A stretch of DNA of 64,000 nt, from NCBI RefSeq assembly GCF_006715005.1, contig NZ_VFMJ01000001.1, forward strand, positions 1,798,001 through 1,862,000, written 5' to 3'. This DNA is from Serratia marcescens. Its GTDB lineage: Bacteria; Pseudomonadota; Gammaproteobacteria; Enterobacterales; Enterobacteriaceae. The translations under genes were made by a program, and so were the position numbers. Positions 26,393 through 34,589 of this stretch are shown here, piece after piece. The stretch's first letter is position 1. Each line of letters opens with the position of its first letter. Under the pieces are notes generated by a model. It was not told the DNA's origin. It ran no database searches and was given only the letters and a program-made list of their open reading frames with translations.

Positions 26393-27028
26393 ATGAGCGA
26401 AAAAAACACTGCGGCGCGTTTAACGCGTGAAACCGTCCTGCGCGGGGCGCTGGCGTTGCTGGATGATATCGGCATTGATGCCCTGAGCACCCGTCGCCTG
26501 GCGCAACATCTAGGCGTGCAATCTCCCACGCTCTATTGGCACTTCAAAAACAAGGCCGAACTGCTGAAGGCGATGGCGGAAACCATCATGTTGGATCACC
26601 GCGAAGAGGTGCCCGCCGACATGCCCTGGCAGGCCTGGGTGACCGCCAATGCGATCAACTTCCGCCGCGCGTTGTTGGCCTACCGCGACGGGGCGCGCCT
26701 GCACGCCGGCACCCGGCCACAGGAACCGCAATTCGCCATCATCGAGGCCAAGGTGGCGCTGCTGTGCCGGGCGGGCTTTACGCCGGAACGCGCCGTTAAT
26801 TTGCTGTTCGCCGTCGGGCGTTTCGTGGTGGGTTGGGTGCTGGAAGAGCAGCAAATGCAGCCCGATGATGCACTGAACGAAGCCGATCGCCGGCGCTACC
26901 CGCTGCTGTGTGGAGGCTGGGAAAAGCTGCAGGAGAAGGGGGCAGACGCGCTGTTTGAAGCCGGTCTCCGGCTGTTGGTCGACGGCGCCGATGCCGCATT
27001 GATGAATGATAATAATCACGGCCGGTAA
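26393..27028 (+). CDS. tetR: Tetracycline repressor TetR
   Basis: A 211-residue TetR repressor. The HTH is TRETVLRGALALLDDIGIDALSTRRLAQHLGVQSPTLYWHFKNKAELL, with the operator-reading helix QSPTLYWHF as in Tn10-type TetR. The C-terminal tetracycline-binding region follows the TetR_C pattern (LDHREEVPAD, YRDGARLHAGTRP with the His that binds Mg-tetracycline). It is divergent from tetA and shares two tet operators. In the absence of drug it represses both genes. Confidence 0.93.
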   Translation: MSEKNTAARLTRETVLRGALALLDDIGIDALSTRRLAQHLGVQSPTLYWHFKNKAELLKAMAETIMLDHREEVPADMPWQAWVTANAINFRRALLAYRDGARLHAGTRPQEPQFAIIEAKVALLCRAGFTPERAVNLLFAVGRFVVGWVLEEQQMQPDDALNEADRRRYPLLCGGWEKLQEKGADALFEAGLRLLVDGADAALMNDNNHGR

Positions 27029-27209
27029 TCATAACACAGGGCTTATCTATAGGAAATTTATAGAAAATACCCACTTTTCGTTAAAGCCATGGCGGCTACA
27101 TTCCCTTAACATTATCAAGTCTTTTGATGATAATTATTAGCACGCTGCGAAATCATTCATCGTAGTGATGTTACGGATTAAATCCGTTTGCTTAAGGGAT
27201 AGTTTCACC

Positions 27210-27683
27210 ATGGAAATCAATGTTAATGGCCGGGTGGTTCCACTCGGCAATCTCGCGCCCGACACCCCGCTGCTGTACGTTTTACGCAACGATCTGCAAT
27301 TGAACGGCCCCAAATACGGCTGCGGCCTGGGCGAATGCGGCGCCTGCACGGTGCTGATCGACGGCGTCGCCGCGCGCTCTTGTTCAATGCCACTGTCCGC
27401 CGTCGGAAACAAATCCGTCACCACCCTGGAAGGTCTGGGCACACCGGAGGCGCTGCATCCGGTGCAGCAGGGGTTTATCGATGAGCAGGCGGCGCAGTGC
27501 GGTTACTGCACCAACGGCATGATCATGACGCTGGTCGCGTTGTTCGAACGCGAGCCGGAGGCGGACGAACAAACCATCAAGAAAGAGTTGGCCTACAACC
27601 TGTGCCGCTGCGGCACTCACCTTGAGATCTTGCACGCCGCCGAGCGCGCCCGCGATCTGCTGGCCGAACGGAGGCAAGCATGA
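27210..27683 (+). CDS. 2Fe-2S subunit of a molybdenum hydroxylase
   Basis: A 157-residue electron-transfer subunit. The N-terminal plant-type cluster is in CGLGECGACTVLIDGVAARSC, and the C-terminal helical cluster in QCGYCTNG and NLCRCG, together the eight Cys of xanthine-oxidase-family small subunits. It has no signal peptide and would be exported with the Tat-dependent large subunit. ATG 27210 follows AAGGGA. The stop overlaps the next start (ATGA at 27680-27683), showing translational coupling. It matches the small subunit of nicotinate dehydrogenase- or isoquinoline oxidoreductase-type enzymes. Confidence 0.93.
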   Translation: MEINVNGRVVPLGNLAPDTPLLYVLRNDLQLNGPKYGCGLGECGACTVLIDGVAARSCSMPLSAVGNKSVTTLEGLGTPEALHPVQQGFIDEQAAQCGYCTNGMIMTLVALFEREPEADEQTIKKELAYNLCRCGTHLEILHAAERARDLLAERRQA

Positions 27684-29938
27684 GCCGCCTCGAACTGACC
27701 CGTCGCCAGCTGCTGCAGGCCGGCGGTGTGGTGATGGTCAGCAGCCTGCTGCCCGCGCCGTTTAACGCCTTCGCCGCCGAGGCGGTTGCATCGCCTGCCG
27801 ATCTGCCGCTGGATCGGGTGGACAGCTTTATCAGCCTCACCGCAGACGGCCGGGTGACGGCCTTCAATGGCCACGTCGATCTGGGTACCGGCATTCGCAC
27901 CGCGCTGGCGCAGATCGTCGCCGATGAAATTTGCGTGCCGTTCGAGCAAGTCACGATGATCCTTGGCGATACGCAACGCACGCCGGATCAGGGGCCGACT
28001 ATCGCCAGCGCCACCATTCAGGTGACGTCGGTGCCGCTGCGACAGGCGGCGGCGCAGGTGCGGTACATGCTGACGGCGTTGGCGGCCAAAGCCTTCGAAC
28101 TACCGGCCGAACAGCTGACGGCGGCGGCGGGGCAGGTATTTGTGACCAAAAACCCGGGGCGCTCACTGAGCTATGCGCAGCTGGCGAGTGGGCAGAATCT
28201 GCACGTGATGCTGGATAAAAACGTTCAGTTGAACAGCGAACACCAGAATCGCTACGTCGGCCGCGCCGTTGCCCGGGTCGACATTCCGGCCAAAGTGAGC
28301 GGTGGGCTGACCTACGTGCACGACCTGCGCTTGCCCGGCATGCTCCATGGCCGGGTAGTGCGGCCGCCTTACGTTGGCGCCGACAGCAGCGCGCCGTTGG
28401 GCGGTGGCCTGCTGTCGGTGGATGAAAATTCGATCGCGCACCTGCCGGGCATCGTGAAACTGGTGGTGATCAACGATTTCATCGGCATCGTGGCCGAGCG
28501 CGAGGAGCAGGCGATCGCCGCCATGCGCCAACTGAAAACCACCTGGAAACCCTGGGCCGGATTGCCGGATCTGTCGCCGGAAGCGCTGCCCACCGCGCTG
28601 GAGGCCAATCCGAAAACCGACCGCGTGCTGCGCGACGACGCGGGCACGGACGCCGCGCTGGCGGCGCTGCATACCGACGTGCAGGCCGACTATGTCTGGC
28701 CCTACCATCAGCACGCCTCGATCGGCCCTTCCTGCGCGGTAGCGGAGGTCAAAGACGGGCGGGCGCAGGTGTGGTCCGGCACGCAAAACCCACACGATCT
28801 GCGCAAAGACATCGCCACGCTGCTCGAGCTGCCGCCTGGTCAGGTGCACATCACCCGCATGGAAGCCTCCGGCTGCTATGGCCGCAACTGCGCCGACGAC
28901 GTCTCGGCGGACGCGGCACTGCTGGCGCGGGCCACCGGCCGCCCGGTGCGGGTGCAGCTGATGCGCGAACAGGAGTCCGGCTGGGAACCGAAGGGCACCG
29001 GCCAGCTGATCCGGGTGCGCGGCGGCCTTGACGCGCAAAATCGGGTGGCGGCCTACGAATTGAAAACCAGCTATCCCTCCAACAATGCGGTGACCTTGCC
29101 GCTGGTGTTGACCGGGAAGGTGGCCAACCGGGCCGACGTGCAACAAATGGGCGATCGCACCGCCATTCCGCAATACGCGTATCCGCACATGCGGGTGATC
29201 TGCCAGGACGCTGCGCCGATCGTGCGGGCTTCGTGGATGCGCGGCGTTTCAGCGTTGCCCAACGTGTTCGCCCATGAGTCCTGGATCGATGAGCTTGCCT
29301 GGCGCGCCGGCGAGGACCCGATCGCGTTTCGCCTGCGTTACCTGAACGATCCGCGTGCGGTGGCCTTGATTGAGGCCTTGAAACGGCAGGCGAACTGGCA
29401 AGACGGCCCGGCGCACCGGGCGCGCGCCGCCGGCGCCGAAGTGGTGAGCGGCCGCGGCTTCGCCTACGCGCGCTATTTCCACAGCAAATTCCCCGGATTC
29501 GGCGCCGCCTGGGCGGCCTGGGTGTGCGATCTCAGCGTCAACCGTCGCTCCGGTCAGATCACGCTCGATAAAATCTTCGTGGCGCATGACTGTGGCCGCA
29601 TGATCAACCCGGCCGGGGTGCGCCATCAGGTGCACGGCAACATTATCCAGTCCGCCAGCCGGGTGCTGAAAGAGTTTGTGACCTTCAACGAGACGGGGGT
29701 GACGTCACTGGACTGGGGCGGCTATCCGATCCTGCGCTTCGACGAATTGCCACAGATCGATATCCAGCTGATCGATCGCCCGAACGAAGCGCCGATGGGT
29801 GCCGGAGAGTCTGCCTCGGTGCCGAGTGCGGCGGCGATCGGCAACGCGCTGTTTGACGCGCTTGGCGTGCGCCTGCGCGAGGTGCCGTTCACGCCGGCGC
29901 GGGTGCTTGCCGCGCTGCGCGCTCAGGCCGGCCATTAA
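27680..29938 (+). CDS. Molybdopterin-binding large subunit, nicotinate/isoquinoline dehydrogenase type
   Basis: A 752-residue catalytic subunit that hydroxylates an aldehyde or N-heterocycle. It begins with a twin-arginine signal (LTRRQLLQAGGVVMV), so the complex works in the periplasm. Mo-cofactor segments are visible: GHVDLGTGIRTALAQIVADE, the central SGCYGRNCADDVSADAALLA, and the active-site glutamate in PMGAGESASVPSAAAIGNAL. The IorB/NicB-type fused architecture is of normal length. The substrate cannot be deduced; nicotinate, isoquinoline or aldehydes are the known options. A cytochrome c subunit follows 28 bases later. Confidence 0.92.
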   Translation: MSRLELTRRQLLQAGGVVMVSSLLPAPFNAFAAEAVASPADLPLDRVDSFISLTADGRVTAFNGHVDLGTGIRTALAQIVADEICVPFEQVTMILGDTQRTPDQGPTIASATIQVTSVPLRQAAAQVRYMLTALAAKAFELPAEQLTAAAGQVFVTKNPGRSLSYAQLASGQNLHVMLDKNVQLNSEHQNRYVGRAVARVDIPAKVSGGLTYVHDLRLPGMLHGRVVRPPYVGADSSAPLGGGLLSVDENSIAHLPGIVKLVVINDFIGIVAEREEQAIAAMRQLKTTWKPWAGLPDLSPEALPTALEANPKTDRVLRDDAGTDAALAALHTDVQADYVWPYHQHASIGPSCAVAEVKDGRAQVWSGTQNPHDLRKDIATLLELPPGQVHITRMEASGCYGRNCADDVSADAALLARATGRPVRVQLMREQESGWEPKGTGQLIRVRGGLDAQNRVAAYELKTSYPSNNAVTLPLVLTGKVANRADVQQMGDRTAIPQYAYPHMRVICQDAAPIVRASWMRGVSALPNVFAHESWIDELAWRAGEDPIAFRLRYLNDPRAVALIEALKRQANWQDGPAHRARAAGAEVVSGRGFAYARYFHSKFPGFGAAWAAWVCDLSVNRRSGQITLDKIFVAHDCGRMINPAGVRHQVHGNIIQSASRVLKEFVTFNETGVTSLDWGGYPILRFDELPQIDIQLIDRPNEAPMGAGESASVPSAAAIGNALFDALGVRLREVPFTPARVLAALRAQAGH

Positions 29939-29966
29939 CCCCCCGTAACGAACAAGGACAGCAAAG

Positions 29967-31265
29967 ATGAGTAAGATGAAAAAAATCGTCGGGTGGGGTG
30001 GCTTCACAGTGCTCGCCGTTGTGGTGGCCGGCGTTGTCGCCAGTTGGCAGCCGGAAATCGCGCCGCTCGCCGCCGATGCGACCCACAGTTTCAGCGAGGC
30101 GCAGATCGCGCGCGGCAAAACGCTGGCCGATCTCGGCGACTGCGCCGTGTGCCACACCCGTGCGGGCGGCGAGCGCAACACCGGCGGGCTGGCGATGGAG
30201 ATCCCCTTCGGCACCATTTACACCACCAACATCACGCCGGACGTGGAAACCGGCATCGGCAGCTGGAGTTACGCGGCGTTCGAACGCGCCATGCGCCACG
30301 GCGTCGACCGCCAGGGCCGTTATCTCTACCCGGCGTTTCCCTACACCGCCTTTACCCGCACTCGCGACGACGATCTGCAGGCGTTGTACGCCTACCTGAT
30401 GTCGCAGCCGGCGGTCAAGTACCGGCCGCCGGCCACCGATCTGCACTTTCCGTTCAATATTCGCCAGGGCATCTTTGCCTGGAATCTGCTGTTCCTGACG
30501 CCGGGCGCGATGCAGGACGAGGCGGCCCAGAGCGCCGACTGGAACCGCGGCGCGTACCTGGTCGAAGGGCTGGGCCACTGCAGCGCCTGCCATTCGCCGC
30601 GCAACGTGCTGTTCGGCGAGAAAACCGGTGACGAGCACCTGGCCGGCGGCGTGGCGGAAGGCTGGACGGCGCCCGCGTTGACCGGCCGCTCGCCCGCGCC
30701 GCTCAATTGGACGCAGCAGGATCTGACTGATTTCATGCGTACCGGCTACTCGGCCAACCACGGCGTGGCCGCCGGCCCGATGGCGCCGGTGATCGAAGAA
30801 GGGTTGTCACGCTTGCCGCAGGCCGATCTGCAGGCGATCGCCGTCTATCTGCGCAGCTATCATCCTGAAACGGCGGCGGGCGCGACGGCGGCCACGTTAA
30901 ACGCTCAGGCGGAACGGCAGGTGGAGCCTCTGAGTTCGGAAGGGGCGCGGCTGTTTTCCGGCGCCTGCATGGCTTGCCATGCGCAGGAAAAAGGCGCGCA
31001 GATGGCGGGGGTGCGGCCGTCTCTGGCGCTGAACACCAACCTGTTCGCCGACGCGCCGGACAATGCCATTCGCGTGGTGCTGGATGGCATACAGCGGCCG
31101 GCTAACGCCGAGCTGGGCTATATGCCGGGCTTTCGTCATAACCTGAATGACGCGCAGATTGCCATCCTGCTCAACTACCTGCGGCAGCACTACGCCGGTC
31201 AGGCGCCGTGGCCTGATTTGACGGCGCAGATCGGCCGTTTGCGCGCCGAAACCGCGCAGAAATAG
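29967..31265 (+). CDS. Membrane-anchored triheme cytochrome c
   Basis: A 432-residue cytochrome with an N-terminal anchor or signal helix (about 7-26) and three haem sites: CAVCH, CSACH and CMACH. This is the architecture of the cytochrome subunits of aldehyde, gluconate and nicotinate dehydrogenases, which pass electrons to ubiquinone or the terminal oxidase. It completes the three-component periplasmic enzyme with the two genes upstream. AAGGA precedes ATG 29967. Confidence 0.93.
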   Translation: MSKMKKIVGWGGFTVLAVVVAGVVASWQPEIAPLAADATHSFSEAQIARGKTLADLGDCAVCHTRAGGERNTGGLAMEIPFGTIYTTNITPDVETGIGSWSYAAFERAMRHGVDRQGRYLYPAFPYTAFTRTRDDDLQALYAYLMSQPAVKYRPPATDLHFPFNIRQGIFAWNLLFLTPGAMQDEAAQSADWNRGAYLVEGLGHCSACHSPRNVLFGEKTGDEHLAGGVAEGWTAPALTGRSPAPLNWTQQDLTDFMRTGYSANHGVAAGPMAPVIEEGLSRLPQADLQAIAVYLRSYHPETAAGATAATLNAQAERQVEPLSSEGARLFSGACMACHAQEKGAQMAGVRPSLALNTNLFADAPDNAIRVVLDGIQRPANAELGYMPGFRHNLNDAQIAILLNYLRQHYAGQAPWPDLTAQIGRLRAETAQK

Positions 31266-31334
31266 CCGCCGGGGGCTGGACAGCCGCGCCGCGTTGACGA
31301 CAATAGAACTTTTCACATGGACAGAGGCAGTAAA

Positions 31335-31940
31335 ATGAATACGTTAGACGCGATCCGCCAACGCCGCGCCACCAAACAGTTCGATACGCAGCACGTGATG
31401 ACGCTAGAAGAAAAAAAAGCGCTGTTGAACATTGCGCTGCAGGGCGCACCCAGCGCGTTTAACCTGCAGCACTGGCGCCCGCTGCTGATCGAAGATCGCG
31501 CCCAGCGCGAGAAAATTCGCGAGGCGGCGTGGGGGCAGGCGCAGGTGACCGACGCGTCGATGCTGGTCGTGCTGTGCGGCGATCTGTCGAGCTGGGAGTC
31601 ACAGGTAAAAAACGTCTGGGCCGAGGCGGCCGAGCCGGTACAGCAGTTCATGATCCCGGCCGTCGATCAGTATTATCGCGGTAAGCCGCAGGTGCAGCGC
31701 GACGAAGTGATGCGCAGCAGCGGCATCTTCGCTCAGACGCTGATGCTGGCGGCCAAGGCGCAGGGCTACGACTCTTGCCCGATGGACGGGTTTGATTTCG
31801 ACGCCGTGGGCGAGATCATCAACAAACCGGCGCATTATCAGATCGCGCTGATGGTCGCCATTGGCAAGGCGGCGGGGCAGCCTTATCCGCGCATCGGCAA
31901 ACTGCCGTTCGACGATGTGGTGAAAACCGACCGTTTCTGA
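31335..31940 (+). CDS. Nitroreductase-family flavoprotein
   Basis: A 201-residue FMN-dependent NAD(P)H oxidoreductase. It has the RRATKQFD start, GAPSAFNLQHWRPLLI (FMN-binding), the central MLAAKAQGYDSCPMDGFD and the final PRIGKLPFDDVV. ATG 31335 follows GAGGC. It lies 69 bases after the cytochrome gene on the same strand, so it may be transcribed with the hydroxylase genes, but a separate promoter is possible. A strong terminator follows. Confidence 0.9.
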   Translation: MNTLDAIRQRRATKQFDTQHVMTLEEKKALLNIALQGAPSAFNLQHWRPLLIEDRAQREKIREAAWGQAQVTDASMLVVLCGDLSSWESQVKNVWAEAAEPVQQFMIPAVDQYYRGKPQVQRDEVMRSSGIFAQTLMLAAKAQGYDSCPMDGFDFDAVGEIINKPAHYQIALMVAIGKAAGQPYPRIGKLPFDDVVKTDRF

Positions 31941-31958
31941 TCTGAGCGGTGAATGACA

Positions 31959-31990
31959 AAAGGGAAGGCTTGCGCCTTCCCTTATTTTTT
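31959..31990. terminator. Strong rho-independent terminator
   Basis: A 10-bp stem (AAGGGAAGGC / GCCTTCCCTT) with loop TTGC is followed by a T-rich run on the plus strand, 19 bases after the nitroreductase stop. Its right arm overlaps the stop codon of the minus-strand 23-codon ORF, so it can end both transcripts. Confidence 0.92.
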
Positions 31991-32053
31991 TGTGACGCAC
32001 AGTTCGTTCCAGTAGCTGAAACGGATGCGTCGTTGCAGGCGGTGATGCCACAT
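31982..32053 (-). CDS. 23-residue basic peptide ORF with strong ribosome site
   Basis: ATG 32053 is preceded by GAAGGAGTGTT, an excellent Shine-Dalgarno. The peptide MWHHRLQRRIRFSYWNELCV plus TKK is very basic, with two Trp, two His and one Cys, and stops exactly at the base of the terminator hairpin. There is no signal or membrane helix. I recognise no family. The ribosome site and the tight join to the terminator suggest a real small gene rather than a chance frame. Confidence 0.5.
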   Translation of the reverse strand: MWHHRLQRRIRFSYWNELCVTKK

Positions 32054-32149
32054 AGAACACTCCTTCTACCCTACACGGTTTAAATAAATAACACCGCGCC
32101 GGGCGCAAGGCGAATGTCTTATTGTGCATAGCTTGCTCGCCGAGTGGGA

Positions 32150-32722
32150 TTAGCGATATTTGTTGACGTTGGCGACGGCGGAATCTAATGACGTTACCTT
32201 ATATTTCCAATAGGTTATTTTATTGGCCTGCGCTGCGCCCACCGCACCGAAATAGGCTTGCCACGCCGTGCCACTGGTCAACAAATCGCTAAACATCTGC
32301 CCGAGATCGGTCACGCTCCACAGGGTACGGTAGCCTTTCACCGCAGAAGGCGCCGGCGGCGTATGCTGAACATATCCGCCAACCGAGTACCGGTTCTCGT
32401 AGGCCATAAATACGGTGTAGACTCGTCCGTGCGGCGCCGTATGTTGGTACCAGGGGATCACCACAAAATGGTGTACGGGAGGGCCAATCATGAAATGCCA
32501 AACGGCGGTTTCCGAGTTCGCCCCAGAGAACCCCAGCGCAGTATTGATATTTTTTTGCATATCACGGTTATTTTCGATCGCGGTTCCGGCTCCGCTATCG
32601 TCTTGCGTTTTGCCATAAACGGCCCGGCTCATTTGGGCGGGAACGCCAGGACAATTATTTATTGCCATCAGGAAAGGATTACTGACGATGGCATTGATTA
32701 ATGTCTCACCGGTATTGCTCAT
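32150..32722 (-). CDS. Orphan 190-residue protein, unknown
   Basis: The ATG at 32722 follows GGAGAAATATCA. The protein has no signal peptide or membrane helix. It holds a single Cys (INNCPGVPAQM, about residue 23) and a histidine-rich strand HFMIGPPVHHFVVIPWY about 60 residues later, followed by aromatic and Asn/Tyr-rich beta-type sequence (VFMAYENRYSVGGYVQ). An early Cys followed by a His in a hydrophobic strand is the layout of papain-like and NlpC/P60 folds, but the spacing and surrounding motifs do not match a family I know. DNA here is more AT-rich than the neighbours, so recent transfer is possible. Function unknown. Confidence 0.65.
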   Translation of the reverse strand: MSNTGETLINAIVSNPFLMAINNCPGVPAQMSRAVYGKTQDDSGAGTAIENNRDMQKNINTALGFSGANSETAVWHFMIGPPVHHFVVIPWYQHTAPHGRVYTVFMAYENRYSVGGYVQHTPPAPSAVKGYRTLWSVTDLGQMFSDLLTSGTAWQAYFGAVGAAQANKITYWKYKVTSLDSAVANVNKYR

Positions 32723-32858
32723 ATTGATATTTCTCCACACGCAAGGTAAATAATCTAATTATTTCCATGCTTAATAATTAGAATGGATTAAATAGAATGA
32801 GTGGCAGCATCAATAATAAGGTTAGACAAAAAAGACGTTGGCATTCGTTTATGCCCAC

Positions 32859-33767
32859 TTATTTTTCTGTCTCACGGCGGCAGGTTCGGCTGCTGCTGAG
32901 GTTGAATGGACGTTTATAAAACATCATGCCCGCCGCGGCACCCAGGATTGCCAGCGTGCCCAGCAATTGCAGCAGGCTGAGGCGGTGGCCGAACACCGCC
33001 CAGTCCACCACGATCGCCACCGCCGGGTAGATGAACGACAGGGCGCCGACCAGGGCCGTGGGGATCTTCTGAATGGCGCCATATAACAACGTGGACATCA
33101 AACCGGTATGCACCAGGCCGAGGGTCGCCAGCAGCAGCCAGTCGAGGGGGGCCGCAGGCGGCGTGGCCAGGCCGGCGAACGGCGCCAGCGCCAACGTGCC
33201 AACGGTCAGCTGAATCAACACGATGAGCTGCGGCGGCAACGCGGCCAGCCGTTTGACGATCGCCGCCGCAATGGCGTACATCAGGGCCGCACCGAGCGCC
33301 AATACCACGCCGAGCAGGTAGTCATCGCCGCTGCCGCCGCTTTGCCGGCCGGCGACGATCAACACCATCCCCGCGAATGCCAGCAGAAGCCAGCCCAGCC
33401 GATCAGCCGTCAGTTTTTCGCCGAACAGCAGCGCCCCCAGCACCACCAATATGAACGGCTGAACGTGGTAGGTCACGGTGGCGACAGCGATCGAGGCATG
33501 CTTATAGGCGGCAAACAGCAGCGTCCAGTTGAGCACCAGCGCGATGCCCCCCAGAATGGCGAAAGCCAGCTGGCGGCGGTTGATCGCGCCTTGTTTCAAC
33601 TGACCGAGTGCGGCGCAGGTCGCCAGCATGGCCAGCGCGCCGAACGCGCAGCGCCAAAACACCACCGTCGCAGGCGGCTGCCCTAAAACGAGTACCGGCC
33701 ACCCCACGGTGCCGGAGATGGTCATGGCGAGGATCATTTGCACTGCGCCGCGCGTTGTCGTTTTCAT
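32859..33767 (-). CDS. EamA-family drug/metabolite exporter
   Basis: A 302-residue, ten-helix inner-membrane protein made of two EamA repeats. Helical segments run from about residue 8 to 280, with the internal duplication visible between LFGEKLTADRLGWLLLAFAGMVLI and VFGHRLSLLQLLGTLAILGAAA, the usual end-of-repeat motif. Such proteins export amino acids, metabolites or drugs. It is divergent from an XRE-cupin regulator 129 bases away, which probably controls it. Confidence 0.88.
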   Translation of the reverse strand: MKTTTRGAVQMILAMTISGTVGWPVLVLGQPPATVVFWRCAFGALAMLATCAALGQLKQGAINRRQLAFAILGGIALVLNWTLLFAAYKHASIAVATVTYHVQPFILVVLGALLFGEKLTADRLGWLLLAFAGMVLIVAGRQSGGSGDDYLLGVVLALGAALMYAIAAAIVKRLAALPPQLIVLIQLTVGTLALAPFAGLATPPAAPLDWLLLATLGLVHTGLMSTLLYGAIQKIPTALVGALSFIYPAVAIVVDWAVFGHRLSLLQLLGTLAILGAAAGMMFYKRPFNLSSSRTCRRETEK

Positions 33768-33896
33768 GTCGTTTCCCTCGCTGCCTGACCGTACTTGTGG
33801 TGAAGCGGCTTAATCATTAAAATGAACAATCGAACATTATGATGAACGCGCACACAGCCGTTCGTCAAGCCGAACAAATGAATGGTATAGCGAACG

Positions 33897-34466
33897 ATGA
33901 GCGATAACCGAATGCAGAACATCACGCCGATCGGCCTGCTGTCGGCGGCGATCCGCCGCGAGCGGGAGCGGTTGAACCTGTCGGTGACCGAGCTGGCGAA
34001 GCGCGCGGGCATCGCCAAGTCCACGCTGTCGCAGCTCGAAGCCGGCAGCGGCAATCCCAGCCTGGAAACGCTGTGGGCGTTGGCGATGGCGTTGGACGTG
34101 CCGGTCAGCCGGCTGATTTCACAGCCGAGCAGGCAGGTGCAAGTGATCCGCGCCCATGAAGGAACGCCGGCGCTGTCGGAGCAGGGCAACTACGCCGCCA
34201 CGCTGTTGGCCACCTGCCCGCCGGGCGCGCAGCGCGACATTTACCGGCTGCGGGTGCAGCCCGGCGAAGTCAAACTTTCCCGGCCGCATCCCCCCGGCAC
34301 CGTCGAGCATGTGATCATCAGCAGCGGGCGAGCGCGCCTCGGGCCGGCGGATCAGCCGCTGGAGCTGAGCGCCGGCGATTACATCAGCTACTCCGCCGAT
34401 CGCGAGCATGTTTTCGAAGCGCTGGAGCCGGAGACCACCGCCGTGATGCTGATAGAACAGGGTTAA
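33897..34466 (+). CDS. XRE-family regulator with cupin sensor domain
   Basis: A 189-residue transcription factor. The N-terminal HTH_3 is LSVTELAKRAGIAKSTLSQLEAGSGNPSLETLWALAMALDVPVSRLI. A C-terminal cupin_2 domain (about 105-185, with PGEVKLSRPHPPGTVEHVIISSGRARLG and LSAGDYISYSADREHVFEAL) would bind a small ligand or metal. Its divergent partner is the EamA exporter. The intergenic region contains repeated GAACA-type short motifs near 33822-33850 that could be its site. Confidence 0.88.
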   Translation: MSDNRMQNITPIGLLSAAIRRERERLNLSVTELAKRAGIAKSTLSQLEAGSGNPSLETLWALAMALDVPVSRLISQPSRQVQVIRAHEGTPALSEQGNYAATLLATCPPGAQRDIYRLRVQPGEVKLSRPHPPGTVEHVIISSGRARLGPADQPLELSAGDYISYSADREHVFEALEPETTAVMLIEQG

Positions 34467-34490
34467 CCCGGGCGTTGAAGGTCCGTTTAT

Positions 34491-34510
34491 TGAAAATGAT
34501 TCTCAATTAT
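34491..34510. promoter_or_regulatory. Fur box upstream of the DUF3857 protein
   Basis: TGAAAATGATTCTCA (34491-34505) matches 13 of 15 positions of the 7-1-7 Fur palindrome TGATAATNATTATCA. It lies about 85 bases upstream of the DUF3857 start, where a promoter is expected. It implies iron-dependent repression. Confidence 0.6.
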
Positions 34511-34589
34511 ATTAGTGTGCCCGCCTGTTTTGACGCCGGGACGGGCGCGTAGCCCGGCGTCGCCGTTTATTGCCCTTCAAGGACCGAAG

